DNA of 64,000 nucleotides from Neorhizobium sp. JUb45 (GCF_004343585.1 NZ_SLYW01000003.1:310001-374000), one strand, 5' to 3'; shown: positions 1 through 10,658, numbered from the stretch's first letter. The notes: generated by a model not told the origin, from the letters alone. Translations and numbers: made by a program.

Positions 1-3000
1 GCGCATCGTTGACCGCCGTGATGGTGATCGTCGCGGTATCGATATCGGTCAGCGCCGGCCCACCGGTATTGCCGTTATCGTTGGTGGTCATGGTCAGCGT
101 GACGCTGTCGGTCGAATTGGCGGCAGGGGTGAAGACCGGGCGGTTGCCACTGGCCAGATAGGTGTTGATGGCGGAAAGCGTGCCGGTCAGCGTGATCGTG
201 CCGCCGTTGACGACGGCAACGGTGACGCCGCCGGACGAGGAGGCAGCCAGGCCGCCGGAGCCGACAGACAGGGTGACCGTGACATTGCCGGTGCCGGCAT
301 CGGGATCGGCGATCGACAGGCCGGCCAGCGGCAGGGCATTGTCTTCCAGAACCGAGAAAGTCGGCGGCAGCGTGTTGACCGGCGGCTTGTTGACGGCCGC
401 GACGGCGACGGTGACGGTAGCAGTTTCGGTCGCGCCCCCGGAGGTGACGGTATAGGTGAAACTGGTAACGCCGGCATAGGCGTTGTTCGGCGTGAAGATG
501 AGCTGGCCACCGGCGGTCAGCTGCACCTGGCCTCTGTCTACCGTGACCGGCGCACCGCCGGCCGTGATGGCAACACCACCGACAGCGGTGATGGTGCGGC
601 CCGAATTTTCAAAACTGTCATTGGCAAGGACGGAGATCGCCACCGCCGTGTTTTCCGGCGTCGATGCTGTATCGTCGACGATATCGGCAACACCGGTGAC
701 CGTAACGGCGATATTGGAAACGGTCGGTGATCCGACCTTGCCGTCCGTCGTCGAGATGGTGATGCCGCCGGCCGCACCGTAATAATCGGCGGTGGGCGCA
801 TAACTTGCGCCGGCAAGGGCTGCGTTGATCGCTGCCTTTGTGCCGGAGAAGGTCATCGTGGTGTTGGACGTGCCATTGCCGGTGGTGAAGGTCAGGCCGG
901 CAATGCCCGAAAGCGAGAACGTGCCGTTGGCGGCGGTGATGGTGACGGTCAGGCTGGTGTCATCGACATCGCCGACGATGATGGCATTGCCACCGGCAGA
1001 GGAGAAGGTGAGCGTGCCGTCTTCGGTCATGCTCTGCGCACCTGGCACAGTATTGACCGGCGCATCGTTGACCGGCGTGACATTGACGGTGACGGTGGCC
1101 GTTTCAGTGACCCCGCCCGAGGTGACCGTATAGGTGAACGTCGTCTGGCCGTTGAAATCGGCAGCCGGCGTATAGGTGATCGAGCCGTTGGCGAGGAAGG
1201 TGACGGTGCCTTGCCCGGCCGGCGGCTGGGTGACGGAGGTGATGACCGGCGTGCCTTCGAAATTGTCGGCGGAACCGCCACCAACGCCGGTGATGGCGTT
1301 GAAGGTGATCGGCGTATCTTCAAGCGTGGTCACCGTATCGGCGACGATATCAGGAACGGCCGTGACGGTGACGCCGATCGTATCGGTATCGCTGACCGTG
1401 CCGTCGGAGGTGACGACCGTAATCGTGTCTTGACCGTTGTAATCGGCGGTGGGGTTATAGCGCAGGCTGGCGAGCACGGCGTTGACCGCGCTAGCGCTGC
1501 CGCTGATCGTGACGGTGCCTGAATTGTTGTTGCCGATCGTGGCGCCACCGGCCGCGGTGACGGAGATCGTGCCATGCGCGACGCTGACCGTCGTCGTCAG
1601 GTTGTCGCCATCGATATCGGTGACGGAAATGCCGCCGATCGCAAGCGTTGTGTCTTCCGCCGTCGTCTGCGCGCCCGGCACGGTGTTGACCGGCGCATCG
1701 TTGACCGGCGTGACGGTGACGGTGACGTTGGCGGTTTCGGTGACACCGCCGGAGGTGACCGTGTAGGAGAACGTGGCCGGACCATTGTAATTGGCAGCCG
1801 GTGTAAAGGTCAGGGTCCCGTCGGCATTGAGGCGAACGGTGCCATTGGTGACGGCGACGACACCGTTGACCGCAATCGCAGTGCCGTTGACGGCCGAAAT
1901 GGTGCGGTTAGCATTGGTGAACGTGTCGTTGGCGAGAACGTTGATCGAAACCGCACTGTCTTCCGCGACCGTGGCCGTGTCGGCGACGATGTCGGCAACG
2001 GCATTGACGGTGATGATGCTGGTATCGGTATCGGTCAGGCTGCCATCGCTGCTGGTCATCGACAGCGTGACGGGGCCGTTATAATCGGCCACCGGATTGA
2101 ATTTTGGTGCAGATGCGGACGCCAGATAGGCGTTGATATTGGCGAGCGTGCCGGTGAGCGTGATGGTGGCGGTGCCCGTGCCGGAGACCGTGACGCCACC
2201 TGCGCCAACGGCGGTCATCGTGCCGGAATTGACCGCGAACGTGACCGTCATCGTGCCCGAACCGACATCGGCATCGGTGAGCGTGATGCCGGCGAGCGTC
2301 AGTTGCGTGTCTTCATTGACGCTGAAGGTCGCAGGCAGACCGTTGACCGGCGCATCGTTGACCGGAATGACCGTGACGGTGGTGATCGCCGTGTTGGAAT
2401 TCAGTGCGCCGTCATTGACGGTGACAGAGATGCTGCGCGGCGTCGAACCCGGATCGCTGGAGGTGGAGCGATAGAGAACCTGCTGTAGTGCCGCCTGATA
2501 TTCCGCCTTGGTGCCGGCACCCGTCAGGGTAAGGCGGAAATTGACGGGGTCATAGCTCGCGGTGATGGCGCCCGGCAGTGTGCCCGACACGATGAGAACA
2601 TCGCCCGCCACCGCATTGGTGATGGTGATCACTGCGCCCGCCATGCTGGTATTGTCGATATCGATGATCGACACGTCGGCATCGGCGATCGAGACGCCCG
2701 CACCCTTTTCCGTATAGCTGGTGGCAAAGCCGGTGCCGGCACCGGATGCGTCGAGATCGAGCACCGGCGCATCGTTGACCGGCGTGACGGTGATGATGCT
2801 GGTATCGACATCCGTCAGCGTGCCGCCCGAGCCGGTATTGCCGCCATCGCTGGTGGTCATCGTCAAGGTGACATTGCCGTTGAAATCGGCCACTGGGGTG
2901 AAAACCGGGCGCGATGCGGCGCTGGCCAGATAGGCGTTGATATTGGCGAGCGTGCCGGTGAGCGTGAGGCTCGCCGTGCCGGAACCGTTGACGGTGACAC

Positions 3001-6000
3001 TGCCGCCGGCCGTTGCCGACAGAAGGCCGGAATTAACGCTGAGGACGACCGTCATCGTGCCGCTGGCGGCATCGACATCTGTTATCGCCAGGCCGGCAAG
3101 GCTGAGCGCGGTATCCTCCGCCACCGAGAAAGTCGGCGGCAGCGTGTTGACCGGCGCATCGTTGACGGCGGCAATGGTGATCGTGCGGGTATCGATATCG
3201 GTAAGCTGCCCGCCCGAGCCGGTATTGCCACCATCATTGGTGGTCATTGTCAGGACGACGGCACCATTGGCATTGGCGGCGGGATTGTAAAGCGGCACCG
3301 CGCCGGATGCGAGATAGGCGTTGAGATTGGCAAGCGTGCCGGTGAGCAGCAGTGTGCCGGTACCGGAACCATTGACAGTGACATTGCCGCCGGCCGTAGC
3401 GGTGATCGTGCCGGAGGGAACCGAAAGCGTGATCGTCATCACACCGGTGGCGGCATCGACATCGGCGACGGAGAGGCCACTCAGCGCGACCGCGACATCC
3501 TCATTGGTGGACCAGCCGGCGCCCGGCAGCGTGTTGACTGGCGCATCGTTGACGGCGGCGACATTGACGGTGACGGTTGCGGTTTCGAAAACGCCACCCG
3601 AATTGACGGTGTAGGTGAAACTCGTCTGGCCGTTGAAATTGGCTGTCGGCGTGTAGGTGATCGTGCCGTCAGCATTGAAGGTGACGGTGCCCTGCCCTGC
3701 TGGCGGCTGGGTGATTGCACTGACGAAACGGGCCGGATTGGCAAAGGTATCGGCGGTGGCGCCGCCGGTGCCGGTCAGCACGTTGAACGAGATCGGCGCG
3801 TCCTCGACCGCCGCGATCGTATCATTGGTGGCATCGGCCACAGCCGTGACGGTGATTGCCACCGTATCGGTATCGGTGAGCGAACCGTCGGATGTGACGA
3901 TGGTCAGCGTGTCGGAACCGTTGAAATCGGCATTGCCCTGATAGCGCATCGAGGCCAGCACGGCATTGACCTGCGCCAGCGTGCCGGAGACAGTAACGGT
4001 CGCCGTGCCGACGCCCGTTACCGTACCGGAATTGGTGACCGACGGCGACAGGATGCCGTTGGTGACGGTGAGCGTGACCGTGACGTTGGTGCTGTCGACA
4101 TCGCCGACAGAGATGCCGCTGATCGGCGTCATCGTATCTTCGGCAATCGATTGTGCGCCGGGCACGGTGTTGACCGGCGCATCATTGACGGCAATGACAT
4201 CGACGGACGCAATTGCAATGTTGGAGTTGAGTGCGCCATCATTGGTGACGACGCTGATGTTACGGGTAACCGTCGAGGGGTTTTCCGAGGTCGAGGAATA
4301 ACGCACCTGCTGCAGGGCAGTCTGATAGGCGGCCCTCGACGCCGAACCGGAAATCGTCAGGGTCGAGGTGGCTGGGTCGTAGACCACCGACGTGATGCCG
4401 GAAGGCAGCGTCCCGGTAAAGGACAGCACGTCGCCGGCCTGCGGATTGGTGATCCTGACGATGACCGACGCCATGTTGGCGTTGTCGACATCGGTGATCA
4501 GCGCATCCGAGGCGACGATGGCGACGCCCGTGCCATTTTCCGTATAGCTGGTCGAATAACCGGTGCCGCTGCCGGCAGCGCTCAGATCGAGGATGGGCGC
4601 GTCGTTGACCGGCGTGATGGTGATGGTTGCGGTGTCGGTATCGGTCAGTGCGCCGCCACCGGTATTGCCCCCATCATTGGTGACCATGGTCAGCGTCACC
4701 GCGCCGTTTGCATCCGCCACCGGCACATAGACGGGGGCTGCCGCGCTGGCGAGATAGGCGTTGATATTGGCAAGTGTTCCGGTCAGCAGCAGCGAGTTGC
4801 TGCCGGAGCCACTGACGGCGACATTGCCGCCAGCCGTCGCGGTGATGGTGCCGGTCGGCACCGAAAGACGGACCGTGATCGTGCCCGAAGCGGCATCGAG
4901 ATCGGTGACGGCAAGGCCGATCAGCGCAACACTGGTATCTTCGTTGGTGGTCCAGCCGGCCGGAATGGTGTTGATCGGCGCGTCGTTGACGGCGGTGACC
5001 GCCACCGTGGTGACGGCAGTGTTGGAGGACAGCGCGCCATCACTGATGGACACGTTGATGCTGCGGCTGGTGGCCGTGCCGCCATTGGTCGGATTGTCGG
5101 ATGTGCTCGAATAACGGACCTGTGCCAGATAGCTCTGGTAGGCTGCCTTGGTGTCGGAGCCGGTGAGCGTCAACGTAAACGTCGCGGCATTATAGGAGAC
5201 GGTGATATTGCCCGGCAGGGCTGCCGCCATGGCAAGAACGTCGCCGACCTGGCCATTGGTGATAACAACGGTTGCCGAAGCCATGTTGGCATTATCGACA
5301 TCGATAACCGACGTATTGGCGGCCGATGTGATGGCGATGCCGGCGGCATTTTCCGTGTAGGCGGCGCTGAAGCCGGTGCCGGCGGCACTGCTGTCGAGGT
5401 CGAGCACCGGCGCGTCGTTGACGGGATTGATGGTGATGGTGCGCGTGTCGGTATCGGTCTTGGTGCCGCCGATGCCAGTATTGCCGCCATCGCTGGTGAC
5501 CATGGTCAGGGTAACCGCGCCATTGGCATCGGCGACCGGGACATAGACCGGGGCGGATGCACTTGCGAGATAGGCATTGATGGCGGCAAGCGTGCCGGTG
5601 AGCGTGATCGAACTGCCCGAACCGCTGACGGTGACGCCGCCGGCGCTGGTGGCGGTGATCGTGCCGCTGCCGACCGACAGCGTGACCGTCATGGTGCCGG
5701 TGCCGGCATCCGGATCGCCAATCGACAGGCCTGTCAGCGCGATATTGGTATCTTCGTTCGTGGTCCAGCCTGCGGCTGGCAGGGTATTGACCGGATCGTC
5801 GTTGACGGCGATGACGCTGATCGTCGAGGTAGCAATCGGCGAAGAGAAGGCACCGTCATTGACGGTGACGTTGATGACGCGGGCCGTGGTGCTGGGATTG
5901 TCGCCGGAATTGGAGAAGGTGATGTTGCGGATTGCCGTGGCATAGGCTGCCTTCGTGGCGCTGCCCGTCAGGTTGATGGTGATCTGCCCGGCAACCGATG

Positions 6001-8722
6001 TATCGATGCTGCCGGTGATGCCGGCCGGCAAGGTGCCGAGCGCCAGCAGATCCCCCGCCTGTGCGTTGGTCAGCACGATGGATGCTGCGCGCATGTTGGC
6101 GCTGTCGAGATCCCGCACGCTCGCGGCAGCAGCGGCAATGTTCACGCCGGCGCCGTTTTCCGTGTATGTGGCCGAATAATTGACACCGGGGCTCGCATCG
6201 ACATTGGTCAGCGCGCTGACGCTATCGATAAAAATGTCATCCGTGCTTGGAGCAAGGCCCAGAATGCCGCCCGTGGCGGAATAGCTGAACACCAGAGCGC
6301 CTGATGCCGCCACCGTCGACGGCAGATTGATCGTGACGGCGGTCCGGGTCCACGCCGCGGTGTTGACCGCGGAGGCGGCAACGGTGGCCGGCGAGCCGCT
6401 TGCGCCGTTCAGATAGGTGATGGTCGCGATATTCGGCGTTCCGCCCGTGACACCTGTCGAGACACGCGCATAAACGACACCGCCGATGGAGATATCGAGC
6501 GTCGCTGGCGTCGTGTTATCCGTCGAGCCAAGGATGCCGGCATTGTTGCTCCAGCCGACTTCGAACGTGAGCTGGGCTGCCCCGGATGGAGCAAGGCCAT
6601 CGTTCCAGCCGGACAGTCCGGTCTGCGTCACCGTGCCCGTGCCGCCGGTATCCGTCCAGGCGAAGCCATTGTTGACAATACTGCCGCTGCCGGAAACCGT
6701 CCAGCCGGTTCCGCCGGGGGCGGCGCCATTGGAAACGATTTCCTGGCTTACCGTGCCGGAGTTCAGATCGACTGTGGGGCCGACGGCATTATAGCCGAAA
6801 TCGGCGGTCAGCACCGACGCGCCGATGGCGCCTATCGACACGGAGCGTGTGGTGGCAGTCGTGGCGGGTGAACTGCCGAGTGCGCCGTTGGTATCGGTAA
6901 CGCGGACGACATACTGGCCCGGCAACACGCCGGTAAACAGATAGGCGCCGTTGATGTTCGTGGTGTCTGTCGCAATCACGCGCTCGCCGGAATCGGCAAC
7001 GCCATTGTTGTTGACGTCATCCACCAGCTGCACCGTAACGCCGGAAATGCCACCGTCAACGCCCGCTTCGAACGTGCCGTTGCCATTGTTGTCGTCGAAC
7101 ACGATATCGCCGATGGACGCCGTCGGCGGGGTCCAGGTGGCCGCATCGCTGACGAGCGTCGACAATGCCGTCGTGCCATTGGTGGTGATGGTGAGGGCGG
7201 AGCCGACGGTCGCACCCGTCGTCGGGTTGAAACGCTGGATGATCGGCGTGCCATTGGTGGTCAGTGCGCCGACGACATAGGAATTGCCGGCCGCATCATT
7301 GGCACCCTGCGTGGCGCCGGGATTGGTGAAGGTACCGGTGACGGCAACGCCGGTGGTTAGATTGTAGCGGGTGATGCCGGTGCCGGTGATGCTGAGCAGA
7401 TTGCTGTTGGTGGCATCGATGGCAAAGTCGCCCCAGTCCGTGCTGGCGAGATTGGAGCCGAAGGTCGAAACGCCGGCCAATGTCTTGCCATCCGGCGAAA
7501 AGGTCAGGCGCCAGATCTGGGCGTCACCGGCACCGGATTCCACGCCGAGATAAAGCGTGCCGCCATAGAAGGCCGCCGCGCCACTGCCGAGGCCACGCGT
7601 GCCCAGAACAACATTGGTAATGGAACCGTTGCTGCCCAGATCGTTGTCGATGAGGATGTGGGTATTGTTGATGAAGTCATAGGCGAACAACGCCCTGTTG
7701 GTGCTGGCCGATGCGGAGTCGGTGTAATAGATCAGCCCGTTCGCCTGATCGACGGCCAGCGAATTGATGGTGTCTGACATGGTGATGCCGCCGACGGAGC
7801 CGGGCACAACCGTGATCGCCGTTGCCTTGCCGGTGGCCAGATCGACGCTGTAGATCGTTCGCTCGGACGACACCAGAACCGCACCGCTGCCGACCGAAGC
7901 CTGCACATTGAGCAGTTCCGCATAATGTTCCTGCGCATCGGCAGAAACGACGGATTTGGTGCTCACTTCGCCGTAGCGATATTCCAGCGTCCAGTCGCCG
8001 CCCTTGGCGGTCGCACCGGTCGCATCGTCCGATGCCGCGATATCGGCGCCGGTCTGATAACCCATCATCCGGGCAGCACTTTCGCCGAGTTCGCCGCGGG
8101 CAAAATCACAGCCGTAGATGAGAATATCGGCATCGTCAGCGAGCGAGGAGCGCAGGCTCTGCAATTCGTCCGCATATTCATCGGCCATCGATTCGACCGT
8201 CAGCGTCGCCGTGCCGAGGTAAAGGCGGCCTTCATCGCCATGGGAGATGATGTGGATGGACTGGACATTGTCCATGCCCCGCAGCGCTTCCGCCAGCTGC
8301 TCGACGCCGTCGCGTCCGCTTTCCAGAACGACGAGTTCGAAATCACCTTCGATGCCCTGCAGAAGTGATTCGTAGTTCGGCACCGAGCTGTCGACCACGA
8401 CGACCTGCCGGCCGGCCCCGGATGTCGCGGCCTCAGTCGTGGGTTGTACACCCGTATGGGCGCCTTCGGCCGCGGCCGTCAGCGCGCGCGTAAGCGCGTC
8501 GCTTTCACGCGTGTCGGAAACCGCCTTTTCAGCGGCTTCATGGGTGGCTGATTGATCTTTCTCCTGAGCATGTTCGAGCGTCGCTGCACCGGCTGCATCG
8601 AAGGCAATACGCTGCTCAAGCTCCATCAACATGGAACCGAAGCGATCCTGCCCCCTCGCCTTCTGTGTTTTCGCCTTCTTCTTCGGAAGAGGCTTTTTCG
8701 GGCGAGTGAAATGCTCGTTCAT
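1..8722 (-). CDS. Giant DUF4347 / cadherin-Ig-like repeat surface protein (C-terminus outside window)
   Basis: One frame stays open from the ATG at 8722 down to base 2, giving at least 2907 residues; the stop lies beyond the left edge. The start has a good ribosome site (GGGAAGG). Residues 1-45 are Lys-rich and end in LEQRIAFDAA, a motif seen at the N-terminus of very large bacterial surface proteins. Residues about 106-270 match DUF4347 (VVVVDSS, IHIISHGDEG, ILIYGCDFA). Residues about 275-530 look like a beta-propeller or NHL-like region. Residues about 535-615 resemble SdrD-B (DDNNGNGTFEAGVDGGISG). From about 615 onward there are roughly 17 Ig/cadherin-like repeats joined by AVNDAPVN or PVNDAP linkers. 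The family is typically exported and cell-surface or adhesive. No RTX repeats or secretion signal are visible in this part. The divergent operon at 9161-15097 is the likely export machinery (inference). Confidence 0.85.
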   Translation of the reverse strand, partial: MNEHFTRPKKPLPKKKAKTQKARGQDRFGSMLMELEQRIAFDAAGAATLEHAQEKDQSATHEAAEKAVSDTRESDALTRALTAAAEGAHTGVQPTTEAATSGAGRQVVVVDSSVPNYESLLQGIEGDFELVVLESGRDGVEQLAEALRGMDNVQSIHIISHGDEGRLYLGTATLTVESMADEYADELQSLRSSLADDADILIYGCDFARGELGESAARMMGYQTGADIAASDDATGATAKGGDWTLEYRYGEVSTKSVVSADAQEHYAELLNVQASVGSGAVLVSSERTIYSVDLATGKATAITVVPGSVGGITMSDTINSLAVDQANGLIYYTDSASASTNRALFAYDFINNTHILIDNDLGSNGSITNVVLGTRGLGSGAAAFYGGTLYLGVESGAGDAQIWRLTFSPDGKTLAGVSTFGSNLASTDWGDFAIDATNSNLLSITGTGITRYNLTTGVAVTGTFTNPGATQGANDAAGNSYVVGALTTNGTPIIQRFNPTTGATVGSALTITTNGTTALSTLVSDAATWTPPTASIGDIVFDDNNGNGTFEAGVDGGISGVTVQLVDDVNNNGVADSGERVIATDTTNINGAYLFTGVLPGQYVVRVTDTNGALGSSPATTATTRSVSIGAIGASVLTADFGYNAVGPTVDLNSGTVSQEIVSNGAAPGGTGWTVSGSGSIVNNGFAWTDTGGTGTVTQTGLSGWNDGLAPSGAAQLTFEVGWSNNAGILGSTDNTTPATLDISIGGVVYARVSTGVTGGTPNIATITYLNGASGSPATVAASAVNTAAWTRTAVTINLPSTVAASGALVFSYSATGGILGLAPSTDDIFIDSVSALTNVDASPGVNYSATYTENGAGVNIAAAAASVRDLDSANMRAASIVLTNAQAGDLLALGTLPAGITGSIDTSVAGQITINLTGSATKAAYATAIRNITFSNSGDNPSTTARVINVTVNDGAFSSPIATSTISVIAVNDDPVNTLPAAGWTTNEDTNIALTGLSIGDPDAGTGTMTVTLSVGSGTITATSAGGVTVSGSGSSITLTGTLAAINAYLASASAPVYVPVADANGAVTLTMVTSDGGNTGIGGTKTDTDTRTITINPVNDAPVLDLDSSAAGTGFSAAYTENAAGIAITSAANTSVIDVDNANMASATVVITNGQVGDVLAMAAALPGNITVSYNAATFTLTLTGSDTKAAYQSYLAQVRYSSTSDNPTNGGTATSRSINVSISDGALSSNTAVTTVAVTAVNDAPINTIPAGWTTNEDTSVALIGLAVTDLDAASGTITVRLSVPTGTITATAGGNVAVSGSGSNSLLLTGTLANINAYLASAAAPVYVPVADANGAVTLTMVTNDGGNTGGGALTDTDTATITITPVNDAPILDLSAAGSGTGYSTSYTENGTGVAIVASDALITDVDNANMASVIVRITNPQAGDVLSFTGTLPSGITSVVYDPATSTLTISGSASRAAYQTALQQVRYSSTSENPSTVTRNISVVTNDGALNSNIAIASVDVIAVNDAPVNTVPGAQSIAEDTMTPISGISVGDVDSTNVTVTLTVTNGILSPSVTNSGTVTGVGTATVTVSGTLAQVNAVLASMRYQGNADFNGSDTLTIVTSDGSLTDTDTVAITVTAVADATNDTIAAVEDAPISFNVLTGTGGATADTFANPARFVSAITQPPAGQGTVTFNADGTITYTPTANFNGQTSFTYTVNSGGVFETATVTVNVAAVNDAPVNTLPGAGWSTNEDVAVALSGLSVADVDAATGVMTITLSVPSGTITATAGGNVTVNGSGTGTLLLTGTLANLNAYLASGAVPLYNPAANANGAVVLTMTTNDGGNTGSGGQLTDIDTRTITIAAVNDAPVNTLPPTFSVAEDTALSLAGLAITDVDAASGTMTVVLSVNSGLLSATAGGSVTVNGSGTASLTLTGTLANINAYLASAASRPVFTPVADFNGNVTLTMTTSDGGNTGSGGTLTDVDTSIITVTPVNDAPVLDLDASGAGTGFATSYTEKGAGVSIADADVSIIDIDNTSMAGAVITITNAVAGDVLIVSGTLPGAITASYDPVNFRLTLTGAGTKAEYQAALQQVLYRSTSSDPGSTPRSISVTVNDGALNSNTAITTVTVIPVNDAPVNGLPATFSVNEDTQLTLAGITLTDADVGSGTMTVTFAVNSGTMTAVGAGGVTVSGTGTATITLTGTLANINAYLASASAPKFNPVADYNGPVTLSMTSSDGSLTDTDTSIITVNAVADIVADTATVAEDSAVSINVLANDTFTNANRTISAVNGTAIAVNGVVAVTNGTVRLNADGTLTFTPAANYNGPATFSYTVTSGGVTETANVTVTVTPVNDAPVNTVPGAQTTAEDTTLAIGGISVTDIDGDNLTTTVSVAHGTISVTAAGGATIGNNNSGTVTISGSASAVNAVLASLRYNPTADYNGQDTITVVTSDGTVSDTDTIGVTVTAVPDIVADTVTTLEDTPITFNAITGVGGGSADNFEGTPVITSVTQPPAGQGTVTFLANGSITYTPAADFNGQTTFTYTVTSGGVTETATVTVNVTPVNDAPVNTVPGAQSMTEDGTLTFSSAGGNAIIVGDVDDTSLTVTITAANGTFSLSGIAGLTFTTGNGTSNTTMTFSGTKAAINAALAGASYAPTADYYGAAGGITISTTDGKVGSPTVSNIAVTVTGVADIVDDTASTPENTAVAISVLANDSFENSGRTITAVGGVAITAGGAPVTVDRGQVQLTAGGQLIFTPNNAYAGVTSFTYTVTSGGATETATVTVAVAAVNKPPVNTLPPTFSVLEDNALPLAGLSIADPDAGTGNVTVTLSVGSGGLAASSSGGVTVAVVNGGTITLTGTLSAINTYLASGNRPVFTPAANSTDSVTLTMTTNDNGNTGGPALTDIDTATITITAVNDA

Positions 8723-9160
8723 GACTTACCTTCCCGCGCATAAATGGCCTGGACACTACGTCCAGATTTTGCGCCGGCGGGCTTTTTGAACCCACCTGAC
8801 ATCAGCGATCGCATTAACCGGTACGCAATATTAGGATTCAGTTGTTTACCAAATTACAAACAGCAGCTATTAATTTTAGCAATACATGATGTTTTGGAAA
8901 CCCCGTATTTTTCCGGCACATCATGAAAATCATTCCGCGCTTGCCTCAGCCTGTGCGCGAGGTTTTTTGGCGACCACACGTTCATTAACTCTAATATGTT
9001 AGGCGCTTATTAATCATATTCGTAAATGTTAAATCAGCCGTGGGTTTTCTTTCTTTCCGTTCAGCCTCTCTTAGGTTGATCTGCGAATCCTGACGATGTC
9101 CGCGGTCCCTGTCAGCTGTATGCGGCAGGTGTTTTTGCGGGTCGTAATTGAGGTGTAGCG
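8723..9160. promoter_or_regulatory. AT-rich divergent promoter region
   Basis: This 438 bp gap separates the giant surface-protein gene (minus) from the exporter operon (plus), so it must hold both promoters. Bases 8820-9060 are clearly richer in A+T than the surrounding coding DNA, with several TTAA and TAAT steps, as in promoters bound by MucR/Ros-type or nucleoid proteins. A perfect 6 bp inverted repeat (CTGGAC-N5-GTCCAG, 8749-8765) lies 27 bp upstream of the giant gene's ATG and could be an operator or a 5' leader hairpin. A GAGG-TTTTTT run near 8957-8966 resembles the end of a terminator, but its stem is weak. No protein-coding gene is convincing here. Confidence 0.5.
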
Positions 9161-10639
9161 GTGAAATTTCCCTATTTATGGATTGTCCCGGTCAGTTTGA
9201 TTGCAGTCGGGTGCTCGGTAAAAACCGAACCACTCAAAGCCGAGGCAAACGTTTCCTTCGCCAATGACAAGCTGGTGAGGGCGACCGCGAACCAGGAACC
9301 GATCACCGGCTCGATCGATCTTTACGAGGCCATGGCGAGGGCCCTCAAATACAACCTGGATACGAAGGTCGAAATCATGGAGGCTTCGCTGAAGCTTCGT
9401 GAAGCCGACCTCGTGAGCTACAGCGCACTCCCTAAACTCGTCACCGGTGCCGGTTATGCCGGCCGTGACGAAGGCGATCCGACGACCCCTTCGACCCGCG
9501 ATCCGAACGTGCGCACCGCCGATCTGACCTTCTCCTGGAACGTTCTCGATTTCGGCCTGTCCTATGTGCGCGCCAAGCAGGCGGCCGACCAGGCTCTCAT
9601 TCAGGAAGAGATGAAACGCCGCATCGTCAACAAGGTGATCGAAGATGTGCGCACCGCCTATTGGCGGGCGGCAAGCTATCAGCGCCTTGTCGGCCGCATG
9701 CGGGCACTCGAAGGACGCGTCGCCCGAGCGTTGCGCGAAACCCGCGGACTTTCCGGCAGCGGCGAGGCCTCACCGCTGGTGGCGCTGACCTATGAACGCG
9801 AACTCATCGAGGTGAAACGCGAAGTGGAGCAGCTGGAAGGTGAACTGAGGGTCGCCAAGAGCCAGCTGGCGGCGCTGATGAACATCACGCCCGGTACCGA
9901 CTTCACGCTGGCGCTGCCCAAACGCAGCATGCCGAAACTGAGCGTGCCGGACAATCTTTCGGAAATGTATCGCATCGCCGCATCGAACCGCCCGGAAATG
10001 CGCGAAGTGGCTTACCGCATGCGTATCAACGAGCAGGAGGTCAATGCGGCCCTGCTCGACATCCTGCCGGGCTTCAGCGTCTATGCCGGCAAGAACTATG
10101 ACAGCAACGACTTCATCTCCGATCCCAACTGGGCCTCATGGGGCGCCAAGGTCAGCTTCAACGCGATGAAGCTTGTGGCTCTGCCGGCGACCAACAAGAA
10201 GATCGAAGCGGAAAAAGAGGTGCTGGATGCGCGCGCACTATCCGTCGCCATGGCCGTGATGACGCAGGTTCATATCAGCCGCGCCCGCTTTGCCCATCTC
10301 AACAAGTCCTATTCGACGGCAGCGGCGCTTTCCAACGTCTCGCATCGCATCCTCAATCAGGTACGGGCAGAAACAAAAGCGCAGAAAACCAGCGAGCAGA
10401 TCCTCATTCGCGAGGAAATGAATGCGCTGGTGGCCGATGCGAAGCTCGATATGGCCTATGCCGACATGCAGAATGCCTATGCCAATGTCTACGCCTCTCT
10501 CGGCGTCGATCCTTTTCCGCGCGGCCTGACCACGAAGGAAAGCGTTGCCGAAATTTCCACGCGCATGAAGGCGCTGTGGAACGAGGGCGGCGGTGCCGCG
10601 GTGATTTACGTTAAGCCCGAAACAGCGAGTATCCAGTAA
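9161..10639 (+). CDS. TolC-family outer-membrane channel lipoprotein
   Basis: A 492-residue protein starting with a lipoprotein signal (MKFPYLWIVPVSLIAVGCS, lipobox A-V-G-C at residue 18). The body has two long alpha-helical halves of the outer-membrane efflux family, including SIDLYEAMARALKYN and LRVAKSQLAALMNI, the usual helix-turn signatures. It should form, as a trimer, the outer-membrane duct of a tripartite exporter. It is first in an operon with two adaptors and a protease-adaptor fusion; the next gene starts 19 bp downstream. The start was chosen because the lipobox follows directly and a GAGGTGTAGCG element sits just upstream. The substrate is not shown by sequence; the adjacent giant protein is the obvious candidate. 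Confidence 0.85.
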   Translation: MKFPYLWIVPVSLIAVGCSVKTEPLKAEANVSFANDKLVRATANQEPITGSIDLYEAMARALKYNLDTKVEIMEASLKLREADLVSYSALPKLVTGAGYAGRDEGDPTTPSTRDPNVRTADLTFSWNVLDFGLSYVRAKQAADQALIQEEMKRRIVNKVIEDVRTAYWRAASYQRLVGRMRALEGRVARALRETRGLSGSGEASPLVALTYERELIEVKREVEQLEGELRVAKSQLAALMNITPGTDFTLALPKRSMPKLSVPDNLSEMYRIAASNRPEMREVAYRMRINEQEVNAALLDILPGFSVYAGKNYDSNDFISDPNWASWGAKVSFNAMKLVALPATNKKIEAEKEVLDARALSVAMAVMTQVHISRARFAHLNKSYSTAAALSNVSHRILNQVRAETKAQKTSEQILIREEMNALVADAKLDMAYADMQNAYANVYASLGVDPFPRGLTTKESVAEISTRMKALWNEGGGAAVIYVKPETASIQ

Positions 10640-10658
10640 CCGCATAACGAGGTCGATC

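Noticed and set aside
4151..6304. Long plus-strand frame (717 codons) and many shorter plus-strand frames across 1-8700
   Set aside because: They lie antisense to the giant repeat gene, translate into Arg/Gly/Asp-rich or Val/Pro/Thr-rich low-information sequence, and repeat with the period of the minus-strand domains. They are shadows of a G+C-rich repetitive gene.
1..6900. Regularly spaced repeats that could suggest a CRISPR array or satellite
   Set aside because: The repeat period is about 100 codons in one open frame with diverged copies and conserved protein motifs, so they are protein-domain repeats.
1..8722. RTX (GGxGxDxUx) calcium-binding repeats in the giant protein
   Set aside because: None are visible in the translated part; they could exist only in the missing C-terminus.
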